DNA of 64,000 nucleotides from Rallus limicola (GCA_022605955.1 JAKCOZ010000015.1:12033287-12097286), one strand, 5' to 3'. Positions 49,034-59,290 are shown, numbered from the stretch's first letter. Translations and numbers: made by a program. The notes: generated from the letters alone by a model not told the origin.

Positions 49034-49566
49034 CTGTAGGGAGAGACGGACGGGTGAGCGGCTCTTTAGCCCTGGGGTGCGCTGCCCGCCGCGCCGGTTC
49101 CCCACCGGCTCCTTTCCCCAGCGGTAAATGGACGGGGAGGGGGAAGCGGAGCCCCTCCCCCCCTTACAAAAATATCCTCTCCCCCAAAGTCCTCGCCTTG
49201 CGCCCTCCCTTCTCATTGCCCCACAAAATAAACAGAGATCCCATTTCAAACTCTTTACCCAAAAAAAAAACCAAACCCAAAAGCTAAAAAGCTTCCTTTC
49301 CCCCCTCCCGCTCTCGCTACAAACGTCAACAGGAGTTTTTCCAGCTGGCTTCAAAAGCGGGTAAAAAAAGGAAGATCGGCAGATCTAATATAGCGGAGTT
49401 CTTACTAACTCAGACTGACACAAAAGAAAGGGGGGGGGGGGGGGGGGGGGGAAGGAAGAGAGGGAGAAGAGGAAAGAGAAGGGTGTTTAGCGAAAGCGGC
49501 GAGTACGCCCTGGCAGCGGCGCGATGTGTCCCCCCCCCCTCCCCAACTCCCGCGCCCCACACTTAC
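49034..49566 (-). other. GATA2: GATA2 intron 1 (IG exon to exon 2)
   Basis: 533 nt between donor GTAAGT and acceptor CTACAG. It contains a plus-strand run of 22 G at 49430-49451 (C on the transcribed-sense strand) and a purine-rich stretch after it. No other gene is visible. Confidence 0.65.
49430..49451. repeat. Homopolymer G22 tract in GATA2 intron 1
   Basis: Twenty-two consecutive G on plus, between the proximal first exon and exon 2. G-quadruplex prone; the length may be unreliable in the assembly. Confidence 0.95.
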
Positions 49567-49768
49567 CCGGCACGGAAGGCAGGCTGCCTCCGCGGGGCGG
49601 GTGGTGATGGATGCCTGCTTGGAGGATGCGAGTGCCGCAAAAACGGGGAAAAAGGGGGGGAAGGGAAGAAAAGAAATAAAGGGGGGGGGAAGGCAGACTG
49701 AGCGCGGGAGGAGGAAAGGAGGCTGGATGGAGGGTGTTACTCAGATGGCAAAGCCGCTGCTCTGGCCG
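49567..49768 (-). other. GATA2: GATA2 proximal non-coding first exon (IG-type)
   Basis: The donor CGG|GTAAGT starts intron 1 at 49566, which is spliced after 533 nt to the exon 2 acceptor at 49034. The 5' end is set about 27 nt downstream of the TATA-like element at 49799-49792. The exon is about 200 nt with no ATG. In mammals the equivalent 'general' first exon IG lies directly upstream of exon 2, matching this layout. Confidence 0.7.
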
Positions 49769-49769
49769 G

Positions 49770-49875
49770 CTCGGTCCCATCCCCGCGCATCCTATATGAG
49801 CGCTGGCGCCAGCTGGCCGCGGCGCCGCAGACGGGCCGGGGCGCGCAGGGCCGGCGGCCGGGCCAGCCAATCCCG
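49770..49875 (-). promoter_or_regulatory. GATA2: GATA2 proximal (IG-type) core promoter
   Basis: On the minus strand a TATA-like CATATAGG lies at 49799-49792. An inverted CCAAT (CCAAT on plus, 49867-49871) sits about 100 nt upstream of the predicted start, and GC boxes lie around 49875-49900. The Xenopus gata2 promoter is known to depend on a CCAAT box, so the arrangement fits. The start site itself is inferred. Confidence 0.65.
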
Positions 49876-51297
49876 CCGCCCCACACCGCCCCCAACCGCA
49901 CCCCCGGCCCCAAACGGAGCCGGCCCGGGGGGGGGAGCGCGGCGCAGACCCCCTCCTCCGCCTCCCTTCCCCCGCCCGCAGCATCTTCGCCCGGCAGCGC
50001 CGTGGGGGCTTTCCCCGCCCGGGCTCTGCACGCCCCTGCGGGGCGGGGACGGCAAAATAGGGGAGGGGGTCCCGCCGGGGTGTGCGGGCACGCGGGAGGC
50101 ATGGGGGGGGGTGGGGGTGGGGGGTTGCCGTCGGGGCTGGCAAACGAGAACGGAGTGCGGAAAGGGTTCGGCGATCGGGCCGGCTCCGTCGGGTGCTGCC
50201 CGGCCGCGGAGCCGCAGCTCCCAGCACCGCCGCCGGGATGCTCGGGGCTGGGGAGGGGGGATGGAAATCGGTACCGGGGAGGTGAATACGCTAAAATCCC
50301 CTAAATCGGGCTCAGCAGAGCGCAGCCGGCAGCGGGACAAACCCAGCGTGGTCCTTCCCATAACATTAGTTTTAAATAACTGTCTGAATCGGGAAAAATA
50401 AATTAAAAACAAATAAATTCGAGGCTCTGCACCGGCCCCGGGGACCGTCAGGGAGAGAAGGGCCCGGGCAGTGGGGCCGCTCCGGTCGGTGTTGCCCTCC
50501 ATGAAGCGCCAGGCGGGCTGCGGGACAGGGACGAATCCTGCCCGGCTCCCCGGCCTGCTTCGCTCGGGCCAGGCCCACGTTGGTGGCTGTGGCAGCAACG
50601 GGCCAGGCCCGGGGAACCGGGCCGGGCCAGAAACGCGCCTGGGAACCGGCTACAGGGAAGATGGGGCTACAGGGAGATGGGGCTGCGGCGCTGCGACCCT
50701 GGGGATTTTTTCCCCCTTCTCCCTTAAAAAAAAAAACAAAACAAAAGCGCACAAAACGACCCCAGAAAACACCAAGAACACCCCAGGTTTAATCTTTGCG
50801 ATTACTTGTGTGCTTCGGGACAGGGAGGCGCGGCGCAGCCCATCAACAGGCGCTAGCTGCGGACTCGGCGGCGCAGCAGCCGGGACGCGGGTCAAGCTCT
50901 GCCACCGCCGAGGGAGCGGATAAACCCGTCCGCTTTTGGGGCGGAAAATAATAGTAATAATTATGGGAAAGTCACATCCCAACCAGCCCCCCCAGAGCGC
51001 GGCCGGGCGCTGCTGCAGGTCCCGGTTCCTAGGCGCTCCCCTCCCATGCCTCAGCCGCTGCTTTCGGGGGAAAATGGGAATTGCTTGGTCGCAATCCCTT
51101 AAACGCAGGGCGAGGAAACTGGCTGTGGACTCAAAGCGGGGCACGGAGTGGCGGGGAGCGGCCCCTCCGCCCGCCGGGCAGCGGCTCCAACCCGACGGCG
51201 CAGCCGGGGCAGGGGCGCCGGAGCCGGTCGGTGCCGTGCGGGCTGTGCCGGAGCTCACCGGGGGGATGCCGGCGGGGAAAGCGGAGCAGCCCTAAGG

Positions 51298-51300
<3 letters not shown>

Positions 51301-51338
<38 letters not shown>
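51301..51338. repeat. (CTG)12 trinucleotide repeat in CpG domain
   Basis: Twelve perfect CTG units plus CT, immediately after an ATG at 51298. The plus-strand frame would give M followed by 13 leucines, then PRGPPPHPPGG, stopping at 51483. Confidence 0.97.
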
Positions 51339-51495
51339 ACCCCGAGGGCCGCCCCCCCACCCCCCCGGCGGGCAGCGCGGGGGGCTGGGAGCCGGAGCCG
51401 ACCTCCCCCGGCCCGGCCGCCCCAGTCACTACGACGCCGGGGCTCTGACGTCACCCGCCGCTGCCAAATTCGCCAGGAAATGAACTTTTTTTTTT

Positions 51496-51546
51496 AAATA
51501 ATAACAATAATAATAATAATAATGATGACGGTAATAATAATAAAAC
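51496..51546. repeat. (AAT)n-rich repeat
   Basis: Imperfect AAT/ATA trinucleotide tract in GC-rich surroundings, following a T9 run. Confidence 0.9.
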
Positions 51547-52389
51547 TCCCTTTCCTCGCTGCGGAGCTGGCCTGGCCGGGAGCAACACAGGGTTCCTTCC
51601 CTGTTACTGTTCTCTCACCGCTAGCCTTTGTCCCCCCCCAAACCTCCCCCCTACCTCCCCCCTGGGGACCCCCAGCGCAGCCCCCCGGGAGGACCCACAG
51701 CGCAGCCCGGCAGGGCGGGGAAGCGGGGGACGAGCCGGGGACGCCGGAGGCTGGGGCAGGGGCAGCCGGCATTGCTCCCCCCACCCCCGCTTGCATCCTC
51801 TCCTCTGCCGACCGACCTCCTGCACCCAAAGCCCGGGTTTCCCCGCTCCCCCTCCCCGCCCGGCCCCCTGCCCTTGGGGCTGCGCGGCGGCGCCGGGACC
51901 GCGGCGCCCCTCGCCTCCTCTTGCCGCCAGGGGATCGGGGAAGGGGGGGGGGGGGGGTCGTAAGCGGCTGGCCGGGCGGCATCTCCTCCGTCGGCTGCCG
52001 GGCGCGGAAGGGGCGGTGGAGCCGGCTTCTCCCGGGATGGGCTGGTTGGCCCGGGCAGGCCGGGGACTGGCGCTGGGCCGGGCTTGGTGGGAGGGGGCCG
52101 GAGCTCGGAGGGCAAGTGCCCCCCGCGCTGCGGAGCTGCCCGCCCGCGGCGGAGCGTGCCCGAGCGCCTTGGACCGGAGGTGCCAGGGAGGAAAGGGAAA
52201 CAAAGAAGAAGAAAAAAAAAAAAAAAGTTAAAAAGCAAGGAGAACCAGGCGAGCTTTCTAAAAAATCCGCCTTCTCCCTCCGCGGCCGAAGCGATTTTCT
52301 TTCTACACGCACCAAAAACCTCTGCCGCAACCACCCAAATATCCCCCCCAACGGATTTGTAATTCTTTTTTTTTCTTTCTTTCTTTTTT

Positions 52390-52434
52390 TAAGAGAGGTG
52401 AGTACAGAACGAATGCGGGCGCTTGCAGGTAAGT
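52390..52434 (+). promoter_or_regulatory. Tandem plus-strand splice donors, candidate divergent antisense transcript
   Basis: Two strong plus-strand donor matches lie 31 nt apart: GAG|GTGAGT at 52398 and CAG|GTAAGT at 52429. A T/C-rich tract ending in AAG at 52393 precedes them and could be an acceptor, which would make a 35-nt microexon. The position, about 2.6 kb upstream of the proximal GATA2 promoter and on the opposite strand, resembles mammalian GATA2-AS1. No coding potential is claimed. Confidence 0.3.
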
Positions 52435-52579
52435 CCCCCCACGCCTCGCTCTGCCCACAGCCCGGAGGCTGCCGGAGCCGGGTCGCACCGTGCCCGGGGG
52501 CCCGTCCCGCTGCAGCAGGGCGGCAGCCAGCCAGCATCATCCCGGCCCCGCCGGCTCCGGCTCCCGGTCGGCGGAGAAA

Positions 52580-52815
52580 CCGATCGCCTCTCTACGCTCT
52601 TATTAATTAATATGGATGTTTTAATTATTGCCCGCCTGCCATCGGCACGGGGCCGCTATTTTTTTTTTTTTTTGGGGGGGGTGGGGGGGAGTAGGGTGGA
52701 CTGTTTGTTTTAGGCAGGTGATAAAATCGCAGTTAACGAGCTGATAATTCGTTCGTGTTTGTTTTAAAAGACAAATTGTAAAGATTAATCAGGCGGCTTG
52801 ATTTATGGCGAGGCA
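52580..52815. promoter_or_regulatory. Candidate enhancer island (homeobox and GATA motifs)
   Basis: An AT-rich interval in GC-rich DNA with repeated TAAT cores (TTATTAATTAATATGG, GATTAATCAGG), TGATAA at 52730 and 52743, and a CDX-like TTTATGG at 52802-52808. A T/G homopolymer stretch at 52660-52690 divides it. Confidence 0.3.
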
Positions 52816-53639
52816 GACCCCGGCGCTGCCCGGCCAGGGCTCCCTGAAGCCCCCGTCTCGGGTTACCCGGGGGCCGGCAGGCAAAGCAAAACAAAAGGGG
52901 CGAGCGGGCAGCGGCGGCTCCGGCCGCGCTGCCTCAGGCCGGGCCCCCGACCCGGCGCCCGCCCCCCCCCTCCCCGGGCCGGGGGTCCGGCTGTCCTCTT
53001 CCCGCCGCCGGCGGGGTGCTGGCACTGCGGCCGGCGCCTCTCTTCGCACCCAAATCCGGCGTTTTGCATCCTCACTTAAAACCCTTTGCAAAAATAAATG
53101 ACCCCTCCCGCAGGGACGGACGATTTAAGCTGAGGGAGCGATTTAATTCCCGCGGTTCAACGGGGAGATTTCCCAGCCGGCCGGCTCGTAGGATTTTACT
53201 TTATTTTTTTATTCGCTCCCGTTGCTTCCCGTCCCCGCTGCCCGCGTTTAGCGAGCCGGCTGCCGGCTCCGGTCTCGGCCGCTAAATGCCCCGGCGGCAC
53301 GGCTGGGGTTTTTAATTGAATTAATTCACCCATCGGGAACATCAGCAAGCCGCGCTGGCTGCTGGAGGCGAGCAGCTTAGCTCCGCTCCGCAGCTCGCTT
53401 CACACGGCTGGTTAAGCAGCTCTCCCCTCAATTCTCTGCCAAGCCTCCGGGGAAGGGGGCTGCCGGCCGGGCCGGGGATGCTCCTGCTCACACACACACA
53501 ATTTCCCTTCTTTTCTCCTTTTTTTTTCCCCTTTTTTTTTTTTCCCCCTCAACAAAACGGGCTCCGACACATTAACTCTTTTTGTTTGTTTGTTTGTTAC
53601 TACCGTTGCAATTTTTTTTTTTCTCCCCCCCCTTCTTTC

Positions 53640-53790
53640 TTAATAAGGGAGCTTTCCCAGGTCTGGAAACACAACTGGTTATTTTGATTTGACTGACAAG
53701 TGATGTCATATTGTTAAGGGGGGGGAGACGACAACATGTTTTAGCAACAGTTAGTAGCGCCATGTGATGGAGGTGACACCTATGCCGGGG
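53640..53790. promoter_or_regulatory. Candidate regulatory island with bipartite CACCT element
   Basis: TTTGATTTGACTGACAAGTG includes MEIS/PBX-like cores. AGGTGACACCT at 53771-53781 pairs inverted CACCT half-sites, a form used by ZEB/SNAI and T-box factors. The interval is of lower GC than its surroundings. Confidence 0.25.
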
Positions 53791-53857
53791 CAGAGGCGAA
53801 GGCAGAAAACAAATACTCCCGGCCGTGCACGCAGACTATTTATTTACACGCCAGGAG

Positions 53858-53884
53858 TATATATATATAAATATATATATATTA
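53858..53884. repeat. AT dinucleotide repeat
   Basis: TA/AT-rich run, TATATATATA AATATATATA type, in otherwise GC-rich DNA. Confidence 0.9.
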
Positions 53885-54654
53885 TTCTCTTTTATTTTTT
53901 TTTTCCCTGCTCCTGGGTGTTTGCATTAGGGAAAAAAATGTCCCTGAGCAAACGGGACAGAGCTGAGTGGGACCCATAGCCCCCGGGACACTCTCCTCCA
54001 GCGAACTCCTCTTCCCGGGGAACCCCGGCAGCTCCCCCAAGGGGCCACGCTCCCTCCCGCCGCCCGGTGAACCGAGACCCGGGGGTCGAGATCTCCCGGG
54101 GCGGCCGTTCAGCATCACCCCCCTCCCCCCTCGCCTTTCCCCCGAAGTCGAACCCGCGGCGGCTGCGAGCAGGGAGGGCAGGGAAAATCTCCGTGAAAAG
54201 AAAGAAAAAGAGGGAGAGAAGCGCTCAGCCCCCGCCGGGCCGCCCTACTCACCGCCGCCGATGCCAGCGGGCGGTTTACGAGCCCCGGGGCGGGCCGGGG
54301 AAGGTGACTGCCCGCCGCCGGGGAGGGGGCTGGGAGGGCCGGCGGCGGGCTGTGGGCGTACCGCCCTGACACCCCCCCCCTCCCCCGGGGGGCCGCGGCA
54401 GGTAGAGGACCGCCAGCCGGTGCGAGCGGCTCCCGCCCGCCCGCCGCTCGCAGGTAGGAGCCCCCGCACCCCCCGGGGCGGCCGGCACCGGCTTCAGCGG
54501 GCAGCGCAGCCACCTTGGGATTATTTCCCTGGGTGTGATTTTTTTGGGGAGGGGAAGTTCTCGCTTTCTGCCTTTTTTTCGGTGTTTTCCTCTCTACCGT
54601 CTGGGCTCCACTTTGCTTTTCTCCCCCCCCCGCCCCCTCCGCCCCCCCCGGTCT

Positions 54655-54800
54655 TGTGTTACTAGCACGTATTAATGGCTGCTAATAGGGTTATAAAATT
54701 ACACAGTTGCCTCTTAACCACAGAACCCTATTTAAGCTCAAAGAAACCCCCCCAAAACCCCTCGAGGAATAAATCACGGAATACTTAATTATTCCTTTTT
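54655..54800. promoter_or_regulatory. AT-rich island, possible distal GATA2 promoter region
   Basis: The minus strand reads TTTTATAACCC and CTTAAATAGGG (TATA-like), about 0.4-0.5 kb before a strong donor GGCG|GTGAGT at 54252. The distance to the proximal first exon, about 4.5 kb, is close to the human IS-IG spacing. It might be the haematopoietic distal promoter, but other donors compete (56582, 57646). Confidence 0.25.
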
Positions 54801-56826
54801 TCCTTGGTGAATACAGTAGGAGCCTTCTCGCTCTGTCCCCATCCCGCAGCCAATTTCTGCGGAGCGCGTCCCCTGCCTTGGGAACCCGCAATCAAAAACC
54901 TCTCTACCCGCTCCCGCCTCCACCTGCGGTTTGCCCGCAATCTGCCCGCCGCCGCCCCCGCAGACCCCCGGCTCGGTTCGCTCGGCTGCAAATAAAAGGG
55001 AGGAAAAAGCTTCGAGCCGACCCCAGCCTGGCCACAAAAAAAAAAAAAGAAAAAAAAGCAAAAAAAAAGCAAGCCTTTTGTGCAAGTTCCCAAAGAAAAA
55101 GCGTGCGGGGAGGTTCGCACACGTACAGCTTTTAAAAAAAGGTAAAAACGGGTTTTTTTTTCAGGCTCTGCCAGGGAAGATTTCGTTCGCAGGAGCTCGT
55201 TTTAATTATATATAGATTTTTTTATTATTATTTTTCTCCTTGCAAGGTTATTTCGGGCGCAGCTGTTACAGGACGGAGGAAAGAGGCCGATCCCGCAGGT
55301 TTGATTTGTTTCTCCGCAGGCAAAACTTCGCTGTGGAGGGACCGAGCCCGGAGCGGGGCTCGCCTCACGCTCGGCACCGGTACCGCCCGCGGCTGTTCCC
55401 CACCGCTCCCGGTCCGGGAGCCGGCGCAGCCCGTGGCTGCCTTTCCCCTGCGAGCCGCGGGGCTTGAGCCAGGCCGGGGTTTAGATTTCCGAGAGGAAAA
55501 AAAAAAAAAATTTACAAAAAACATTGCATTTAATGAAGATGCTCTGGGGGAGAAAAATCCCCGCGACTGAAACCAGTTCCCCCCCCGACCCCCCTTTAAG
55601 TGAAATCGCTTTTCTTATTGAAATCGCCTCAAATCCAGGCAGGCTCCGCTCCTCATTGCTGTTTATTTCTTTTCTTTTTTTTTTTTTTTTTTCCCCTTGC
55701 TTTCCAGCCCCAGCACCCCAAAGCAAAAGGAGGATAAAGAGGGGAACTTTGCACATAGAACAAAAAAAAAAAAACAAAACAACCAAACAAAACCGGAGAG
55801 GGAGGTGGAAGCCCGCGGAGAGGAGCGGCCCGGTCCCCGATGAGGCTGGGCAATTTTAAATCATGCAAAGCCCGTAAAGCTGCCGCACGGGACTGGGACG
55901 GGGAGGACTCCCCGGCAGGCAGGTGCAGGGGGAGCGGGGCCGGGCCTTGCCGGCTTTTTCGGGGCAGAACAAACCCTCACATCTTTTTCTTTCTTTTTTT
56001 TTTTTTCTTTTTATTTAATGCCCAAATCTGCCAACAATGGGAGCGAGGAGATAGGATGTGGCTGCGGGGAGGGGGAGCGGGGCTCTGCACACCCTGGTCT
56101 CCGGGAAGTGGCTGCCTGGCCGCCCTGGGTGAAATGCAACTTTCCAAGATGGAGATTTAAATAATTACCCTGGTGACAATGAGGAGAGGGGAGGGGGAAA
56201 CAAAACCCAAACCAAAACAACAAACCTCGAACCCAGGCGCGGCCCGGCAGCCCCGTTCCCCGCAGGGTGCCGGTGCGGGGAGCGCCTCGGGTGCTGGGCA
56301 GAGCCGGCTGAGCCCCCACGGCGCCTCCGAGGCGGCGGGCGATGCGCCGAGCTCAGTCCGGCCCGGCAGCCTCGGCCGGGCGGGTGGAGGAGGCTCGGGA
56401 GGGGGGTCCGGGTACGCCGAGGGCATTTTTTTTTCGTTCTTTACAAAAACCCTACCAGGCTTTTCCCCAGGGGAAACTGCCCTGAGCGATGATCTCCAGC
56501 AGCGGGACCAGCATCCCGGCGCGCAGCGGAGCCGCGGTGCCAGTACGGCAGCCCCCGGGCCGCGCAGCCGCATCCCCCTTACCTTGCCTTTCGCCCGTCC
56601 ACGTTTTTCTTTCAGTTTTCAAGCCCGGTGCCTGGAAAGCGCCGGTTCTCCTCTTCCGCGGGGGCCGCTCCGCGGGCTGAGGAGGGGGCGCCGGGCGCAG
56701 GGAGCCTCCCCCGCCTGCCTGCGCCGGGAGCGAGGGCTCTGCCGCGGGCGGTGGGTGCGCGCAGCCGGGCGGAGGGGCTGCCCGAGGTGTGCGCTGCTTA
56801 AAACTGGCAGCAGTTTTCGAGCTGAA

Positions 56827-56942
56827 CCCTTTTTTTTTTTTCTCTCTCTCTCCTCTCCCTTCCCTCCTTCCCCCCTTTCCTTCCTCCCTCCTCCCTCCCT
56901 CTCTTTTCCTCTCTCCCTTCTTTCCCTCCCCTTCTCTCTCTC
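56827..56942. repeat. 116-bp uninterrupted homopyrimidine tract
   Basis: No purine on plus from 56827 to 56942: a T run, (TC)n, then mixed C/T with CCCTCC-like units. H-DNA/triplex-prone. Confidence 0.95.
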
Positions 56943-56959
56943 ACTCTCCTGCATTCAAG

Positions 56960-57140
56960 GATGGCACGGCGAGCCACTGTGTATTTATGTACATAATAAG
57001 GCAGCTCGTCCCCTCCACTTCATTTGCATCATTACAATATCTGTACAAGCACATCACATTGTCTGTTGCTTGCACCTTTTGTTACGGTTGCTGTCACAGT
57101 CTACGCGACTTGACTTTCATATTTTAAATGAATTGATATT
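56960..57140. promoter_or_regulatory. Candidate upstream enhancer with octamer-SOX composite
   Basis: An AT-rich island in the CpG domain. It contains the octamer ATTTGCAT at 57022-57029, a 3-bp gap and a SOX-type TACAATA at 57033-57039. Motif order and spacing resemble the FGF4-type SOX-POU element read on the minus strand. Function is inferred from motifs. Confidence 0.35.
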
Positions 57141-58300
57141 ATACCAACAACACGCACTCACATCCCTGGCGCTGGGAAACCGGGCTCCGGTGCCCTGGGC
57201 GCCGCCGCTCCAGCCTCTCCCGAGCCGCTCGCTTCTTCCAGCGGGTCCCAAGGAAGGTTGGGGTGGGGGGAGCTGCTTTGTACCATCAATTATTCGTACG
57301 AATTACTCCTATTCGTGTTAATTTTGTTTCCGCTCCTTAGTGAAGGGCATGTTTGGGGGGGTGGTGGATTTGGTTTTGTTTTGGTGCACTGGCCAGCCTG
57401 GTTTTTGTATAACCTCGTGTGTTTCTTCTCCCCCACCCCCCCACCCCTCCTTTCCCAAACTCAAGCCTTTCCAGCTATGCACCTGCACGTAAGAGAGAGG
57501 CAGCGGAGCCGCTGGAAGAAGCTCAGGCTGATGTTACGTGACGAGTCGTTGTTCTATCTAGGAAAGAACCGGGGAAACACGTACCGCGTAGGGAAATTCA
57601 GCCAGAACGAATGGTTTGGGAAAGGTTTGCCCTCCCCAGTCCTCACCTGCTGGGTTTTGTCCTCCCGGTGCGTGTGTGTGTCTACGGGGGGGAAACCCCC
57701 TCGCCGAGCGCCCGGTCGCTGGATGGGGGCAGTGGGCGCCGGAGCCGGCGGCGGGGGGCCGCACCGCGGGGGGCCACAGGGGTCGCGCCGAGGCGCCGCG
57801 GGGCGCGGCGGGATTCTGGGGAGGGGGAACAGGCGAGACCCCCCCCCCCCTCCCTCTCCCCGCCCGAGGCTGCGGGAAAACCATATTAATGGAGAGACAA
57901 AAGCCGGACGGTCCGGCAGGGCCCTGCGGGAGCGAGGGAACGAAACGCGGTGCGGGAAGGGAAGGAGAAAAGTTTCGCGGGAGAGGAATTATCATCAGAA
58001 TGGAGGTAAAAATGTGAGCAGGGGAAAGGAGTATGGGGGGCGGGGGTGTGGGGGGAACAACCTATTCTGCTGGCATTTTCTGTCTGTCTTTGTGATATGG
58101 TTCGGGGGAAAAAGGGTCCTTGATATGCGGCAGATAATTCTTATCAGCCCCACGCAGCCCATTTCCAAAGTAAGTGTTTTAATTACTCCTCCTGTATTAC
58201 CCTTCATCCTCTGAGAGGAGATACACCGCTAGATTTATGCAGGGGGAAAAATACAAAATAACGCGGCATTAAAATACATACATATATATCTCCCCCTCTT

Positions 58301-58316
58301 CCCCCCCCCCCCCCCC
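58301..58316. repeat. Homopolymer C16
   Basis: Sixteen consecutive C at the edge of the CpG domain, inside a longer C/T-rich stretch. Confidence 0.9.
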
Positions 58317-58959
58317 TCCCTTGCACCCAGGAAGAGGGAGACGCTCTCGTCAGCCGCGCCCTGGGATCGCCCCTGCACGGAACGACTCTATAACGGGGGA
58401 CGGTCGCTCGGGCGGAAAAACTACGTGAAAAGCGGGATTTGAAGCCTACAGATTTTTCCTCAAACGGGTACAGGCGAGAGTGTCCGAGCCGGGGACTCGG
58501 TGGGCGCTGAGACCGGCGGAGGCGCAGGGCTGCCCACCCGAGCATCACCGCGCTGCTGCCCGCTCCGCTCGCCGCCCCCGGGATGTCCCAGGGCCACCAG
58601 AGGCGTTTGGGGCCGGAGGAGGGGGTGGTGATGGTGTGAATTTTTTTCCCCCTCATGCCTGCTGGAGGAGAAGGGTGTTTTCCTCTGCTGTTTAGCTTTC
58701 GTGCTAAAGATGTCATCTCAAAGTCTGGGAGGAAGGGGGGACCGTGCTCCGCTCTCTTCCACGGTAACAACCATATTCTGCATATTGAAAAATATGATAG
58801 ACAGTGGGGAAGGCTTCTTTTTTTTTTTTTTTTTCCCTTAAAAAAAGAATCAGCCTTTTCAATATTGATTCAACAAAAAAAAAAAAAAAAAGAGAGGGAG
58901 AGAATTTAAAAAGAGAAGAAGCAGCACCAGCAGCAGGGAGAATATAGGCTCAGCAACTC

Positions 58960-59290
58960 TCCAGGTTCGCTTCCTTATTATTACTATCCAGGGGTAATTT
59001 TTCATCTCTGCTAGCTAATCTTTGTTCCTTGTGAAGATAATGAATAGCCCAATCCTTATCTCCTGGGCTCCTGGAGGCTGCTGGAGAATGGGGTTGAACA
59101 GGGTTGAAAATTGGTTCCAAAGTGCTGCTGAATAAATGGTGTTCCTTATCTCTCGCTTCCAGATTATCGGAACCCTTTCAAAACTCACACAACAAATACA
59201 GCCACCGCATCTAATGCATCATTTACCAGAGCAGATCTCCGCGTTTGATCGGCAGATAGGCAAAATCTATGTATTCCTTGCTTTACTTAG
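58960..59290. promoter_or_regulatory. Candidate GATA autoregulatory enhancer, upstream cluster 1
   Basis: AGATAA at 59035-59040; TTATCT at 59056-59061 and 59146-59151; TTATCGG at 59164; AGATAG at 59254-59259. The second TTATCT is directly preceded by TTCC, an ETS-GATA arrangement. Mammalian Gata2 has upstream GATA-occupied elements at about -1.8, -2.8 and -3.9 kb; exact correspondence cannot be set. Confidence 0.45.

Noticed and set aside
49487..50598. Long frames on both strands over the proximal promoter (291, 268 and 246 codons)
   Set aside because: They overlap the promoter and first exon, are arginine/proline/glycine-rich and match nothing; a stop-poor GC-rich region.
51522..52610. 362-codon plus-strand ORF
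   Set aside because: Low-complexity GC-rich translation (proline, arginine, glycine) crossing homopolymers; opposite-strand frames are equally long. Typical stop-poor CpG island artefact.
56173..57321. 382-codon plus-strand ORF
   Set aside because: Runs through the homopyrimidine tract (SLSSPFPPSPLSFLPPPSLS-type residues) and non-coding motifs; no domain recognised.
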